In this document: in pieces, positions 1 to 9,626 of the stretch
How positions within the stretch are numbered: position 1 is the first letter of the stretch
How the letters are laid out: each line of letters begins with the position of its first letter
Assembly: GCA_019359765.1 (NCBI GenBank)
Contig: JAHHGU010000045.1
Coordinates: 1 to 45,167, forward strand
DNA: 45,167 nucleotides
From: Aphanothece sp. CMT-3BRIN-NPC111
GTDB lineage: Bacteria; Cyanobacteriota; Cyanobacteriia; Cyanobacteriales; JAHHGU01
Direction of reading: 5' to 3'
Made by a program: the position numbers and the translations under genes
Notes under the pieces: generated by a model
Seen by the model: the letters and a program-made list of their open reading frames with translations, nothing else
Told to the model about the DNA's origin: nothing
Databases searched by the model: none

Positions 1-31
1 TGGGGGACGCGGCCGTCTCCCAGTGGGGGGC

Positions 32-51
32 TTGGGGGGCAGACCCCCCAA
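32..51. repeat. G/C-rich stem-loop near the window edge
   Basis: Eight-base arms TTGGGGGG and CCCCCCAA are separated by CAGA, giving a strong hairpin. It lies downstream of the leftward gene at 92-661. No T-run follows in the leftward direction, so it is not a standard Rho-independent terminator. It could be part of a G/C-rich intergenic repeat cut by the window edge. Confidence 0.4.
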
Positions 52-91
52 ATCCGGGTTTTATCAAATAACTAACCTATGTATGAAAGTT

Positions 92-661
92 TTACCCATT
101 ATTCTTTACTCCCGCCGACACCCCTTCTCCGTAACGCTGCAACAAATGTCTTAAAAAAACAGCCGCAGTCACGGGCGATCGCGGATCGCCATTGCCCTCA
201 CTTTCTGTGCGTACCCACCAGCCTTGAGCAGTAGTGGGCGATCGCCATAAGTCTAAATGCTCCACTGGCGGATCTGCATAAAAACTCTCAACACCTGCAC
301 CCAGTAGTGCTGAACTCCAGTGAGTAAAATAATCATGACTTAGCCGGTAAATCGGGAAGTTCCCGCACAGGGGAACACCCCAAGCGTCAAGAGCAATAAA
401 TGCTTTTACTGTGCCACCCAACAGCTGCCACCCCCAACACGCCCCAATGGCACCAACGGCACCCGCGCTGAAGCTGATAAATACTATCGGCGGTTCTAGC
501 GACCTTCTACAACGCAAAAAATTCAAAATGTCAATAGCTGAGTAAGCCGGGTACTTCTCAACTGGAAAAATTAAGAAATCTGCTCCTTGCCATTCCAAAT
601 CCTTAAGGAACTCCTGAGTCAAATCTGGATCGTGTATTCCAGGGCAGATAATTACACTCAT
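92..661 (-). CDS. small alpha/beta-hydrolase-like protein of unknown function
   Basis: A protein of 189 residues counted from the ATG at 661; a GTG two codons upstream (667) would add two residues. It opens with a hydrophobic strand and a CPGIHDP turn. At about residue 65 it has FISFSAGAVG, which resembles the nucleophile elbow (GxSxG-like, here FSAG) of alpha/beta hydrolases, followed by a small-residue helix as in that fold. I cannot assign the catalytic acid and histidine with certainty, so enzymatic activity is not established. The gene diverges from the large sensor gene at 893. I do not recognise a named family; a short conserved cyanobacterial protein is the likeliest description. Confidence 0.6.
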   Translation of the reverse strand: MSVIICPGIHDPDLTQEFLKDLEWQGADFLIFPVEKYPAYSAIDILNFLRCRRSLEPPIVFISFSAGAVGAIGACWGWQLLGGTVKAFIALDAWGVPLCGNFPIYRLSHDYFTHWSSALLGAGVESFYADPPVEHLDLWRSPTTAQGWWVRTESEGNGDPRSPVTAAVFLRHLLQRYGEGVSAGVKNNG

Positions 662-806
662 TGTCACTGCGTCGTGAATGGGATGCGATTTGTACTTAAA
701 GCACCATGTTTATAGTACAGACGAGGTGCTATACAAAGTTTGTAAACTAGTTTGTAAGAAATGTTACTAAATACGTTTTGGTAGGCATGGCAGGCACTTT
801 GATATT

Positions 807-836
807 AGTAGAGACGCGACTTGTCACCTCTCTACT
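807..836. repeat. degenerate copy of the TAGAGACG inverted repeat
   Basis: Arms AGTAGAG and CTCTACT enclose 16 bases beginning ACGCGAC. The left arm matches the TAGAGACG-type inverted repeats at 17075-17103, 20719-20750 and 34992-35015. This copy lies in the 231-base divergent gap before the sensor gene at 893. Confidence 0.5.
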
Positions 837-892
837 GAAGTTTTTAGCTAGGAATGTGGCTCAGTTATATAAAACGACACGCCAATTGCTGA

Positions 893-3800
893 ATGCCCAA
901 CAGGAGGCTTATAAAAGTTAAGAACCAAATGACTAAAGCGGCACTGCCTGACAATGAATTAGCGCGGTTAGAAACACTTAGAGAGTGTAAGATTCTCGAC
1001 ACTTCTCCCGAAAGGAGATTAGACGAGATTACACGTTTAGCGGCGCATATCTATTGCACCCCCATTGCCTTAGTCAGCCTTGTTGATGCAAACCGCTTGT
1101 GGTTCAAATCTAAAATAGGTTTGGAGACAACACAGACGCCGCGCGATCTGGTATTCTGCGCCCATGCGATTTTGCAACCCGATGTTTTGATTGTTCCTAA
1201 CACACTGGAAGATAAACGATTTGCCCAAAGTCCCCTGGTAAGGTGTAAACTCTATATCCGATTTTATGGTGGTGTACCTCTGATTACAGCTGATGGAAAC
1301 GCTCTGGGGGCGCTCTCCATAATGGACTATGTACCACAGAAACTGAATTGGGAACAAGCGCAGGCCTTGCAGGTATTAGGTTGCCAAGCAATCCGGCTTC
1401 TTGAGAAACACCTTAATAAAACTCTTCCAGAACCCATTGCTAGCGATCGCCAGCGCCAGCCATTCTTAAAACAAATTGCCGCTGGATTTAGCTTAGCGTT
1501 AGCTATTGGGGTTAGCTTTGGCTTGGCATCATACCAGAGTTTGACCAGTCTGCGCTCTAGCGCTCATTGGCACAGAAAAGACAATCAGGTGCTTGCAGAG
1601 CTTTTAGATATACGCTCACAAACACAGAAAGCAACTCTCGCAGAACATCGCTACCTTATAAATGACGCATACAGCGAGCTGCAACGATATGACTATGCCG
1701 GTGAGGTGATAATAAGACCAAGTGGGGAGGTGCGGCAAGCGATACGTTCATCCGGAGAAAGCTACCCTAAGCTTAGCTACGGTGCGAACGTATTTACAGG
1801 AACCTCTATAGATAACGCGATCGCCAATAAAGTTGAACAGCAGCAGCGTCTTGCAGATATTGACTTTCTGATTGAAAGCAAATTACCTGAGATTGAGAAA
1901 ACAATAATTCTACGGAAGACCAAAGACTTGGAACCCGCTTTGATCATCTCAATTGCTATCTTCCTTAACTTTTGCATCCTCGCTTTGCTCTACTACTTCA
2001 TTTATCGAGAGAGCCTGAAGCGTAAGCGGACAGAGGCAGCGCTGGAACAAGAACGCGATTTTTCCTGGGCAATCATAGATACAGCCGACGCTATGGTTGT
2101 AGTTCTAGACCCAGAAGGTAAAATCGTCCGCTTCAACCGAGCCTGCGAACAAATAACAGCGTACTCAGCAGATAAGTTTCGGGGCAAGTATTTCTGGGAC
2201 TTATTCAGAGATTCTGAAACTATAGAGTCAGTCAAAGCTGTTTTAAGAGAATTCCAAGTAGGTCAGTTTGCTTCTAAATATGAAAAATACTGTATAACAA
2301 AGCAGGGCGAACACCGACTAATTGCCTGGTCAAACACAGCCTTACTCAACAAAGAAGGCTCGCTTGATTACATCATTGTCACTGGTACCGACATAACTGA
2401 GCGCCAGCAGAATAAAGAGGCACTGCAACAGAGCGGAGAGAGATTCCGTAATCTAGCCGAACAGGCAAACGATTGGGTGTGGGAAATCGATCTAAATTGT
2501 GTCTTCACATACGTCAGCCCAAATGTACCCCGGATATTGGGTTACGAACCCGAAGAAATTCTCGGTAAGACTACTTTTGACTTTATGCCTTTAGATGAGG
2601 TCGAGCAATTTTCTAAAGCTTTTATTAATTCAATATCTAAACAACAGTCGTTCACCAATATTGAAAAAAACCTTATTCATAAAGATGGCCATCTGGTTGT
2701 TCTTGAAAGCAGTGGCTTGCCCGTGTTCGATCCTCAAGGTGTTCTTCAAGGTTATCGGGGTATAGCGCGTGACATCACTGCGCGCAAGCGAGCAGAGGAA
2801 CAACTTTTTTTGTGCGAGGCACGTTTCAGACGCATGGCTGAGTCCGGTATTATCGGGATGATTTTTGCGGATCTGAGCGGCAACATCACAGAGGCTAACG
2901 ATGCCTTTGTGCAGATGGTGGGCTACACGCAGGAGGAACTGCTTGCCGGAAAGGTGCGTTGGGATGAAATGACGCCGCCAGAATATAGACATCTGGATAA
3001 GCGGGCAATTGAGCAACTTAGGGGATCAGGAGTTTGTACCCCTTTTGAGAAGGAATACATTCGCAAAGATGGTAGCCGCATACCTATTCTGATCGGTATC
3101 ACTGTTTTGGATGAGTCGCAACATAATTGTGTGGCCTTCGTTCTCGACCTCACAGAGCGCAAGCGGGTGGAAGAAACACTCCTAGAGAGCCAAACTCGTC
3201 TGAAGCTGATCGACAGCATATCGACTGGAATCACCTCAGGGATGTCGGTAGAGCAAGTCATTGAAAGCACAGTCAAACAAATGAGCGAATATTTCGACAC
3301 CCTGCGAGTAGCTTACTCAACAATAGATCCACAAGGCAATCTGAGTGTGCTTCATTCCATAGAGCCAGGAGCAATGACCCAGCTCAAGGGTTTTAAAAGC
3401 GACCTCACAGTTGCCCCGGAATATCTTAGTTCCTTGCGTATGGGTAAGTTAGTCATCGTTGAGAATGTAGCCGCAGACAAGCAATTGGCACCCTTAGCTG
3501 AGGTAATGTTGAGCAGTTGTAGCCGAGCGGTGCTTAACGTGCCGTTGCAGCATTCAGAACAATTAACAGGCTTGCTGTGCTTTGACTCACCAGAACCCCG
3601 GAAATGGAGCGATCATGAAATCGTGACTCTGACTGAAGTTGCCGACTATCTAGGAGTTGCCATCAAGGAAGCATATGCACAACAAGAGCGCCTGAGAGCG
3701 ATCGCTGCATTGCAGGAGAGTGAAGAACGCTATCGCTCAGTTATTGAAACAGTAGCTGAAGGGATTGTTCTACAGTACGCAGACGGAAGTATCGGCACCT

Positions 3801-5524
3801 GGAATTTGGCAGCAGAGCGCCTGCTAGGGCTTTGTGCGGAGCGGATGATGGGACGAACTTCCCTCGCTCCGGGCTGGCGTGCAATTCACGAAGATGGCTC
3901 CCCTTTTCCTGATGAGACACACCCGGCGATAGTCACATTAAGCACTGGCAAGCCGCAGTCTAACGTGGTTATGGGAGTTGCCAAACCGGACGGAACGTTG
4001 AGTTGGATCTCAATCAATACCCAACCCTTGTTCCGAGCCAATAAGACAACACCCTATGCTGTAGTATCTTCGTTTTTCGACATTACCGAGCGCAAGCAGG
4101 CGGAAGAGGAACTACGTCTTTCTGACGAAGCATTGCAACAAATGCCGGATGCGATCCTGCTAACGGATTTACAGGGAAAGATTCAAAAATGGTTAGGCAA
4201 ATCCGAACAGATTTTTGGTTACACAGCCGCAGAAGCAATTGGCAAGCCGATTAATTTTCTGCACCGACCAGATATTAAGGAGGTGATGACTGCCCAAATG
4301 ATCGCAGAAATCCAGGAAACTGGTACGTTTGTGGGGGAAATTCCCTGCCTTAGAAAAGATGGGTCTGAAGTATTAATCGAAACAACAGCTAAAACTTTCT
4401 ACGATAAAGCAGGTAAACCTTTGTTTTTGATTGGCATTAATAGAGATATTACTGAGCGCAAGCGGACAGAGGAAGAACTGCAACAAGCTAATAAGAAACT
4501 TATTGGCTGGGTGAACGAATTGCAACAACGGAATCGCGAGATCGCCTTGCTGGGGGAAATGAGCGATGCCCTGCAAGCTTGCCTAACGGTCGAACAAGCC
4601 TACAGCGCGATCGCCCATTTGGTGCAACCTTTGTTCCCCGCTTTATCAGGGGGGATCTTTGCGCTCAGTGAATCAAGAAATATAGTCGAGGCAGTTGCTA
4701 CCTGGGGAATAGAGGAGACAGAGCGCCCATTTACAAGCAAGAACCTATTTGCACCCAATGCTTGTTGGGCACTACGACGCGGTCAGCCACATTTGGTCGA
4801 ACATAACCACCCTGCCTTGCTGTGCAAACATATCCACCGGAAATTATCACCAGAAGAATGCCTCTGTGTTCCCATGATGGCGCAAGGAGAAGCCTTGGGT
4901 CTGGTGTATTTGAGTAGCGCACAGCCAGGACAATTGACAGAAGCTAAACAACAGTTGGCGGTGACAGTTGCCGAACACATTGCCTTGGCTTTGGCGAACT
5001 TAAAATTGCGCGAAACCTTACAACACCAAAGCATTCGTGATCCCCTCACGGGTCTTTTTAACCGGCGTTATATGGAAGAATCTTTAGCACGAGAAATACA
5101 CCGCGTTGAGCGCAAGCAGCAACCTCTGGGAATTATCATGCTTGACGTTGACCACTTCAAGCAATTCAATGACACCTTTGGTCACGAGGCTGGTGATGAG
5201 GTGCTGCGGGAAGTGGGGTTGTTCCTACAAAAATACATTCGGGATGCAGATATTGCCTGCCGCTATGGTGGTGAGGAGTTCATGTTGATTCTGCCAGATA
5301 CACCTCTAGAGGTAATCCAGCAGCGAGCTGAACAACTGCGGGAAGACATTAAGAATTTGCAGGTGCAGCATCGCCATCAGTATCTTAGTAAGATCGCCTT
5401 CTCTGTGGGAGTGGCCTGCTTTCCCAAACACGGCTTGACTGCCGATGCCGTAATTCATGCCGCTGATACCGCTTTGTACCGCGCTAAAGCGGCGGGGCGC
5501 GATCGCGTGGTCACTGCGCCGTGA
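893..5524 (+). CDS. membrane multi-sensor GAF/PAS diguanylate cyclase
   Basis: A 1543-residue signalling protein predicted to make cyclic di-GMP. Order of parts: N-terminal GAF domain (about 25-170), membrane helix (about 195-214), a periplasmic stretch of roughly 130 residues, second membrane helix (about 349-371), three PAS/PAC units (about 383-755, with joins such as TGTDITERQ and ARDITARKR), GAF (about 770-935), two PAS units (about 945-1200), GAF (about 1215-1365) and a GGDEF domain (about 1375-1543). The active-site motif is GGEEF at 1459-1463, a functional variant. RDAD at 1450-1453 forms an RxxD inhibitory site, so product feedback is likely. No EAL domain is present. The start is uncertain: AGGAGG at 902-907 lies inside the frame, upstream of a second ATG at 929. 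A GAF domain before the first membrane helix is unusual. The signals sensed cannot be told. Confidence 0.9.
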   Translation: MPNRRLIKVKNQMTKAALPDNELARLETLRECKILDTSPERRLDEITRLAAHIYCTPIALVSLVDANRLWFKSKIGLETTQTPRDLVFCAHAILQPDVLIVPNTLEDKRFAQSPLVRCKLYIRFYGGVPLITADGNALGALSIMDYVPQKLNWEQAQALQVLGCQAIRLLEKHLNKTLPEPIASDRQRQPFLKQIAAGFSLALAIGVSFGLASYQSLTSLRSSAHWHRKDNQVLAELLDIRSQTQKATLAEHRYLINDAYSELQRYDYAGEVIIRPSGEVRQAIRSSGESYPKLSYGANVFTGTSIDNAIANKVEQQQRLADIDFLIESKLPEIEKTIILRKTKDLEPALIISIAIFLNFCILALLYYFIYRESLKRKRTEAALEQERDFSWAIIDTADAMVVVLDPEGKIVRFNRACEQITAYSADKFRGKYFWDLFRDSETIESVKAVLREFQVGQFASKYEKYCITKQGEHRLIAWSNTALLNKEGSLDYIIVTGTDITERQQNKEALQQSGERFRNLAEQANDWVWEIDLNCVFTYVSPNVPRILGYEPEEILGKTTFDFMPLDEVEQFSKAFINSISKQQSFTNIEKNLIHKDGHLVVLESSGLPVFDPQGVLQGYRGIARDITARKRAEEQLFLCEARFRRMAESGIIGMIFADLSGNITEANDAFVQMVGYTQEELLAGKVRWDEMTPPEYRHLDKRAIEQLRGSGVCTPFEKEYIRKDGSRIPILIGITVLDESQHNCVAFVLDLTERKRVEETLLESQTRLKLIDSISTGITSGMSVEQVIESTVKQMSEYFDTLRVAYSTIDPQGNLSVLHSIEPGAMTQLKGFKSDLTVAPEYLSSLRMGKLVIVENVAADKQLAPLAEVMLSSCSRAVLNVPLQHSEQLTGLLCFDSPEPRKWSDHEIVTLTEVADYLGVAIKEAYAQQERLRAIAALQESEERYRSVIETVAEGIVLQYADGSIGTWNLAAERLLGLCAERMMGRTSLAPGWRAIHEDGSPFPDETHPAIVTLSTGKPQSNVVMGVAKPDGTLSWISINTQPLFRANKTTPYAVVSSFFDITERKQAEEELRLSDEALQQMPDAILLTDLQGKIQKWLGKSEQIFGYTAAEAIGKPINFLHRPDIKEVMTAQMIAEIQETGTFVGEIPCLRKDGSEVLIETTAKTFYDKAGKPLFLIGINRDITERKRTEEELQQANKKLIGWVNELQQRNREIALLGEMSDALQACLTVEQAYSAIAHLVQPLFPALSGGIFALSESRNIVEAVATWGIEETERPFTSKNLFAPNACWALRRGQPHLVEHNHPALLCKHIHRKLSPEECLCVPMMAQGEALGLVYLSSAQPGQLTEAKQQLAVTVAEHIALALANLKLRETLQHQSIRDPLTGLFNRRYMEESLAREIHRVERKQQPLGIIMLDVDHFKQFNDTFGHEAGDEVLREVGLFLQKYIRDADIACRYGGEEFMLILPDTPLEVIQQRAEQLREDIKNLQVQHRHQYLSKIAFSVGVACFPKHGLTADAVIHAADTALYRAKAAGRDRVVTAP

Positions 5525-5584
5525 AGCTTGAAAGCTTTATCTGTATAACTAAATAACTAAAGATAATTGAGGGTGAACTTAAAA

Positions 5585-6541
5585 TTATTTCGCTGGCAGC
5601 AAACTCGTTGGTAAGCGTCGCGGCACCTCATAAGTTAAGAAATCATAGGCTAGTTCCGTATTCGGAAAAATGGCGCGTGCTTCTTGGAGCAGATCATCTA
5701 GCACGAGGGCATTACCAGGGGCGTAACGGGGACTGAAATGGGTAATAATTAGCTGCTTTACACCAGCACCTAGAGCAACTTGAGCTGCCATTGTGGAAGT
5801 GGAGTGCAAGCGATCAAAAGCCAACTGTGCGTCTTGATGGGCAAAAGTAGCTTCGTGAATTAACACATCCGCACCCTGTGCCAGTTTCACCGCGTCTTCA
5901 CAATAAACTGTGTCTGTACAATAAACGAATTTACGCCCCACCTCTGGTTCTCCACACAAATCCGCACCATGAATCTGACGCCCATCTGGTAGGGAGATTT
6001 GTTCGCCACGTTTGAGCTGGCCATACAGAGGACCGAAGGGAATTCCCAGTGCAGCAGCTTTTTCTACATTGAAGCGCCCTGGTCGGTCTTTTTCCGTAAC
6101 TCGGTAGCCAAAGGCAGTAATACGATGCTTCAAAGGACCACAGCTGACGATAAATTCCTCATCCTCATAGACAGCCCCAGTCCGCACAGTATGAACCTTG
6201 AGAGGGTAGGAAAGGTGGGTATAAGAGTAGCGTTGGCAGGCTTGGAGATATTCATTTAAACCTGGTGGCCCGTAAATATCAATGCGCGTGGGATTGCCAG
6301 CTAACCCATAGCTTGCCAAAAGACCCATCAAGCCAAAGATATGATCCCCATGCAGGTGAGTAATAAAAATACGGCGTATCTGACTGATTTTGACATCGCT
6401 GCGTAACAACTGGTGCTGGGTGCCCTCACCACAATCAAACAGCCAAACTTCTGCCCGCTGGGGTAGACGCAGAGCCACACTGGAGACATTGCGCGATCGC
6501 GTTGGCACACCTGAGCTTGTTCCTAAAAAAGTAATTTGCAC
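5585..6541 (-). CDS. rnz: ribonuclease Z (tRNA 3' endonuclease)
   Basis: A 318-residue metallo-beta-lactamase-fold enzyme, the usual length for bacterial RNase Z. It removes the 3' trailer from precursor tRNAs whose CCA is not encoded. The N-terminal strand ITFLGTSSGVPT is typical, and the zinc-binding motif HLHGDH is at residues 62-67. Further metal ligands fit CTDT, IHEATF and the C-terminal ITHFSPRY stretch. The start is a GTG. It converges on the sensor gene with 60 bases between them. The tRNA-Pro gene in this window does not encode its CCA end, which fits the need for this enzyme. Confidence 0.95.
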   Translation of the reverse strand: MQITFLGTSSGVPTRSRNVSSVALRLPQRAEVWLFDCGEGTQHQLLRSDVKISQIRRIFITHLHGDHIFGLMGLLASYGLAGNPTRIDIYGPPGLNEYLQACQRYSYTHLSYPLKVHTVRTGAVYEDEEFIVSCGPLKHRITAFGYRVTEKDRPGRFNVEKAAALGIPFGPLYGQLKRGEQISLPDGRQIHGADLCGEPEVGRKFVYCTDTVYCEDAVKLAQGADVLIHEATFAHQDAQLAFDRLHSTSTMAAQVALGAGVKQLIITHFSPRYAPGNALVLDDLLQEARAIFPNTELAYDFLTYEVPRRLPTSLLPAK

Positions 6542-6794
6542 AGCGCTACCCTTAAACCTCGTCCAACTTTAGCAATTGCATCAATCACTAACTATGGTGA
6601 CACAGCAAGGGGGGAACACTTTTTCCCTCTGCACACTCAAAAGAAAAGTTAAGAGCCGTCAGTAGCAGCAAAACGGCAGACATGATAAAAATAACCAATT
6701 GAATACAACCTCAAGAAAAGTCAGGTGAGGCTCAATACGGTTCACTTGCTGCCCATACCAAGAAATATCTAGAGATTTCCCAAATTCCCTTTCT

Positions 6795-7910
6795 ATGATG
6801 AAGCAGCTAATTCAACTAAGCAAACGTCACTGGTGGCTTTCTATATTGTTGTGGATAGCAATGATTGCCCCCGCTCAAGCGGCAATGGAATTGCGCGTGG
6901 CAATAGAAGATGGCGTTCGCCAAGTCAAAGTCGGCAGTTCTACCAAAGCGGTCATTCGTGATGGTGCGGGTCAGGCACTAGGAGAAATTGTGCCAATGAA
7001 TGGCTTACAGGCTCAACCCCGTGCTGGCAAGGTAGCGCTGGGTTCGTGGCAAGCCAATCAAATCTGGATTGAGCCGAAAGATGGTGGCTATGTCTGGATA
7101 GGCTCACGCTGGTACCGGGGACGCACCCGACTCGTTCCCACAAGCAAAGGATTGACCGCCGTCAATCATGTCGATTTAGAACAATATCTCTACAGCGTTC
7201 TTGGGGCTGAAATGAGCGCTAACTGGCCCCAGGAAGCTCTTAAGTCGCAAGCCGTCGCTGCCCGCTCCTACGCCCTTTATAAGCGCCAAACCTCTGGTAA
7301 CACCGTCTATGATGTTGGCGATACCACGACCTGGCAAGTTTACAATGGTCTAGAAACTGAAGGTCAGGGCACTATTGATGCTGTTAATGCCACAGCTGGG
7401 CAGGTAATGACCTACAAAGGCAAAATTATTCTTGCCGTCTTCCACTCTTCCTCTGGTGGACACACAGAAAATGTGGAAGATGTTTGGTCACAGCCCCTGC
7501 CCTATTTGCGTGGTGTTAAAGACTACGACCAGGGAACCCCTCCGTACCAGTGGGTAAAAACTTTCTCCCCCAGTGAACTCAGCCGCCGTCTTGGTGTGAG
7601 TAATGTCCGCTCTTTGATACCGGAGCGTACTAGCACTTACGGACGCATTCTCACAATGAAAGTAATGGGTAATGGTGGCTCCCGGCGCATCAGCGGCAGC
7701 AAGCTGCGTGAGGCGTTAGGGCTTAAAAGTACACGCTTCACTGTTACCTCAACCCCAAAAGGTTTCCAGATTAACGGTCAAGGTTTCGGTCACGGTCTTG
7801 GTTTAAGCCAGTGGGGAGCTTACAACTTAGCCCAAAAGAAAGTTAATTACCAGGAAATTTTGGGGCATTATTACCAAGGCACCACTCTTGCCCAGCTTCC
7901 AGCGCAGTAG
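6795..7910 (+). CDS. SpoIID/LytB domain protein, secreted
   Basis: A 371-residue protein. Residues 1-29 form a signal peptide (basic start, hydrophobic core IATGG-like region ending APAQA). The body is a SpoIID/LytB domain with the family blocks YLYSVLGAEM, SQAVAARSYAL, FHSSSGGHTENVEDVW and the C-terminal GQGFGHGLGLSQWGAYNLA. In Bacillus, SpoIID is a lytic transglycosylase acting on peptidoglycan, and LytB stimulates an amidase. Cyanobacterial members are common outside sporulation and probably act in cell-wall remodelling. The gene stands alone, divergent from rnz, and has two in-frame ATG codons at its start. Confidence 0.88.
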   Translation: MMKQLIQLSKRHWWLSILLWIAMIAPAQAAMELRVAIEDGVRQVKVGSSTKAVIRDGAGQALGEIVPMNGLQAQPRAGKVALGSWQANQIWIEPKDGGYVWIGSRWYRGRTRLVPTSKGLTAVNHVDLEQYLYSVLGAEMSANWPQEALKSQAVAARSYALYKRQTSGNTVYDVGDTTTWQVYNGLETEGQGTIDAVNATAGQVMTYKGKIILAVFHSSSGGHTENVEDVWSQPLPYLRGVKDYDQGTPPYQWVKTFSPSELSRRLGVSNVRSLIPERTSTYGRILTMKVMGNGGSRRISGSKLREALGLKSTRFTVTSTPKGFQINGQGFGHGLGLSQWGAYNLAQKKVNYQEILGHYYQGTTLAQLPAQ

Positions 7911-7963
7911 AGGCTTTTCCTGATTAGACCTCTTGCACGCACTAGATAAACATCTGACTAATT

Positions 7964-8030
7964 ATCTGTGTTTATCTGCGTCCATCTGTGGTTAAAACTC
8001 AGGAAAGCTTATTCTTGCAAGAAGTCTATT
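7964..8030. repeat. dispersed repeat: ATCTGCG-type block plus TTGCAAGAAG block
   Basis: Positions 7964-7993 hold repeated ATCTG(C/T)G units with TTT and TCC spacers. CTTGCAAGAAGTCTATT follows at 8014-8030. The same two blocks occur in the same order at 32669-32742, and the first block occurs reversed at 18964-19003. It lies between two convergent genes. Confidence 0.65.
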
Positions 8031-8041
8031 AATTGAGGATG

Positions 8042-9358
8042 TCACGAACCGCTCTGGTTGAGACGCCGCTGCCATTCCTCATCAATTTGTGCTGAGCGAT
8101 CGCTCTCTTGGTCTAGCAGGTCCGTTTCGGTCGTGTAGGCTAAATCTTCGCGACCGATGACGTGTTGGGCAGCAAACTGGCGGGCATAGGCAATCTTCTT
8201 CTGCAAAGCTGCATCTGCTTGATTCAACAATACGGCTCGTTCTTGCCGTTGTTGATTGCGTGCTTCCACCTGGCTATTTTTCCACTGAATCCAAAAATAA
8301 CGCACCAGGGGGATTGTCAGGAAAGCAGCGCCATAGCCCAGTAATACCCAGTAAATCGACTTCACAAAGGCGACGAGTCCGCCCAACTTTGCCGCAGTTC
8401 CACCAGTCAACAGGGAACCCAGAACCAAGGCACCGACAATATTCACTGCCCCTAGTCCAGCTGCCAGCATAATTTGCCCAGTATCAGCTTCACTAAAGCG
8501 CCAGGATCGTTCGCGTAAATAGGCTGGGACTGGCTGCGAATTTCGCTCTCTTGCCGTTGTCTGCAAGTCAGGGAAGTGATAAACAATTTCCCCACTGGGG
8601 CTGACTTCCGGGAGTCCGTTGAAGCGAGATAGCACCGGAAGCATATAGTCCTCGTACTCGCGGCTGTAGCCTTCCCCAATTTTGTCTAAATAAGGGGCAA
8701 TTTGTTCAGCGGCGACGGCACCTTGGTTGTTGCGAATGACTGTAGCAATATCTTGCCAGCGGCGTTCTTCTAAGTCAGCATTGGGATTGCCATCACCAAA
8801 TATAAACGAAAAGATCGCCTCCAAGAAGTTCATCTGTCTCTTGCCTTCGGGGGATGACACCCGGCTACGCTGGTAGCGGTTGTCATAACCTGGGTCAAAA
8901 AACCAGAATAGGTCAGGGCCAAACCAGAAGCTGGGCATGAAGGTGATGCCACCCCCAGAACGACTGCTACTGGAATTGTCGTTGTTATCGCTACTAGCAG
9001 TGGAGGCAAGGACGATCAGAGCGATCGCTACAAAAATGAGGACAATCGAAGCCAGCAGGACAATCCCAAAAGAAATACGAATTAGGTAAAACAGGACTTT
9101 CCAGATTTTTTCCCACCATTCCTTCAGCCGCAACTGCAAGAACTTATTGCGGAGAATAGTCCGAAAATTCTTAGGAAATAGGTAGACAATATCGCCTGTT
9201 TCTGCTACCTGTAAATGTCCACCAGCATCAGAAGCGAGTGTCAGTAATCCTTGCTGGGCAAGATCCAATTTCAACCCAGCCTTAGTTGCCACATCCCCAA
9301 CGGTAACGCGGTAGCCGAGCTGTTCAACTGCTCGCATAATGGTGGGATTTGGAGCCAT
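8042..9358 (-). CDS. conserved membrane protein with winged-helix-like N-terminus
   Basis: A 438-residue protein that I do not recognise by name. The first 70 residues (repeating helix pattern, then GGHLQVAETGDIVYLFP) look like a small winged-helix or marR-like fold followed by a beta hairpin. Similar N-termini occur in cyanobacterial and chloroplast membrane proteins of unknown function. A long membrane helix follows at about 88-118. A low-complexity linker rich in Ser, Asp and Asn comes at about 120-135, a soluble part in the middle, and two or three more membrane helices lie at about 295-360. The C-terminal 70 residues are charged and helical. GGAAGGAC precedes the ATG. It faces the SpoIID-type gene tail to tail. 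Confidence 0.7.
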   Translation of the reverse strand: MAPNPTIMRAVEQLGYRVTVGDVATKAGLKLDLAQQGLLTLASDAGGHLQVAETGDIVYLFPKNFRTILRNKFLQLRLKEWWEKIWKVLFYLIRISFGIVLLASIVLIFVAIALIVLASTASSDNNDNSSSSRSGGGITFMPSFWFGPDLFWFFDPGYDNRYQRSRVSSPEGKRQMNFLEAIFSFIFGDGNPNADLEERRWQDIATVIRNNQGAVAAEQIAPYLDKIGEGYSREYEDYMLPVLSRFNGLPEVSPSGEIVYHFPDLQTTARERNSQPVPAYLRERSWRFSEADTGQIMLAAGLGAVNIVGALVLGSLLTGGTAAKLGGLVAFVKSIYWVLLGYGAAFLTIPLVRYFWIQWKNSQVEARNQQRQERAVLLNQADAALQKKIAYARQFAAQHVIGREDLAYTTETDLLDQESDRSAQIDEEWQRRLNQSGS

Positions 9359-9626
9359 GTCCTTCCCTCAATAAAAAATGCCTGGTCACTTCTAGTATAG
9401 AATCCTGGAAATTTCTACTAGTGCTAGGCAGAAAAATTTTACCAGTTCTCAGGGAGGGCGATCGCTCAGGCTGGGCATAAGCAAGTACAGCGATCGCTCT
9501 GCTTCCAAAGCCAGCAAAGTACCTAGTATAAAAAATATATCTGGTAAGGGTTTCAGTCCAGTAGTAATCCCGTAGTAACCTTTCGTCGTAATTCCGTATC
9601 CCTGCTTTTCTGGCGCGAGTAGCCGT

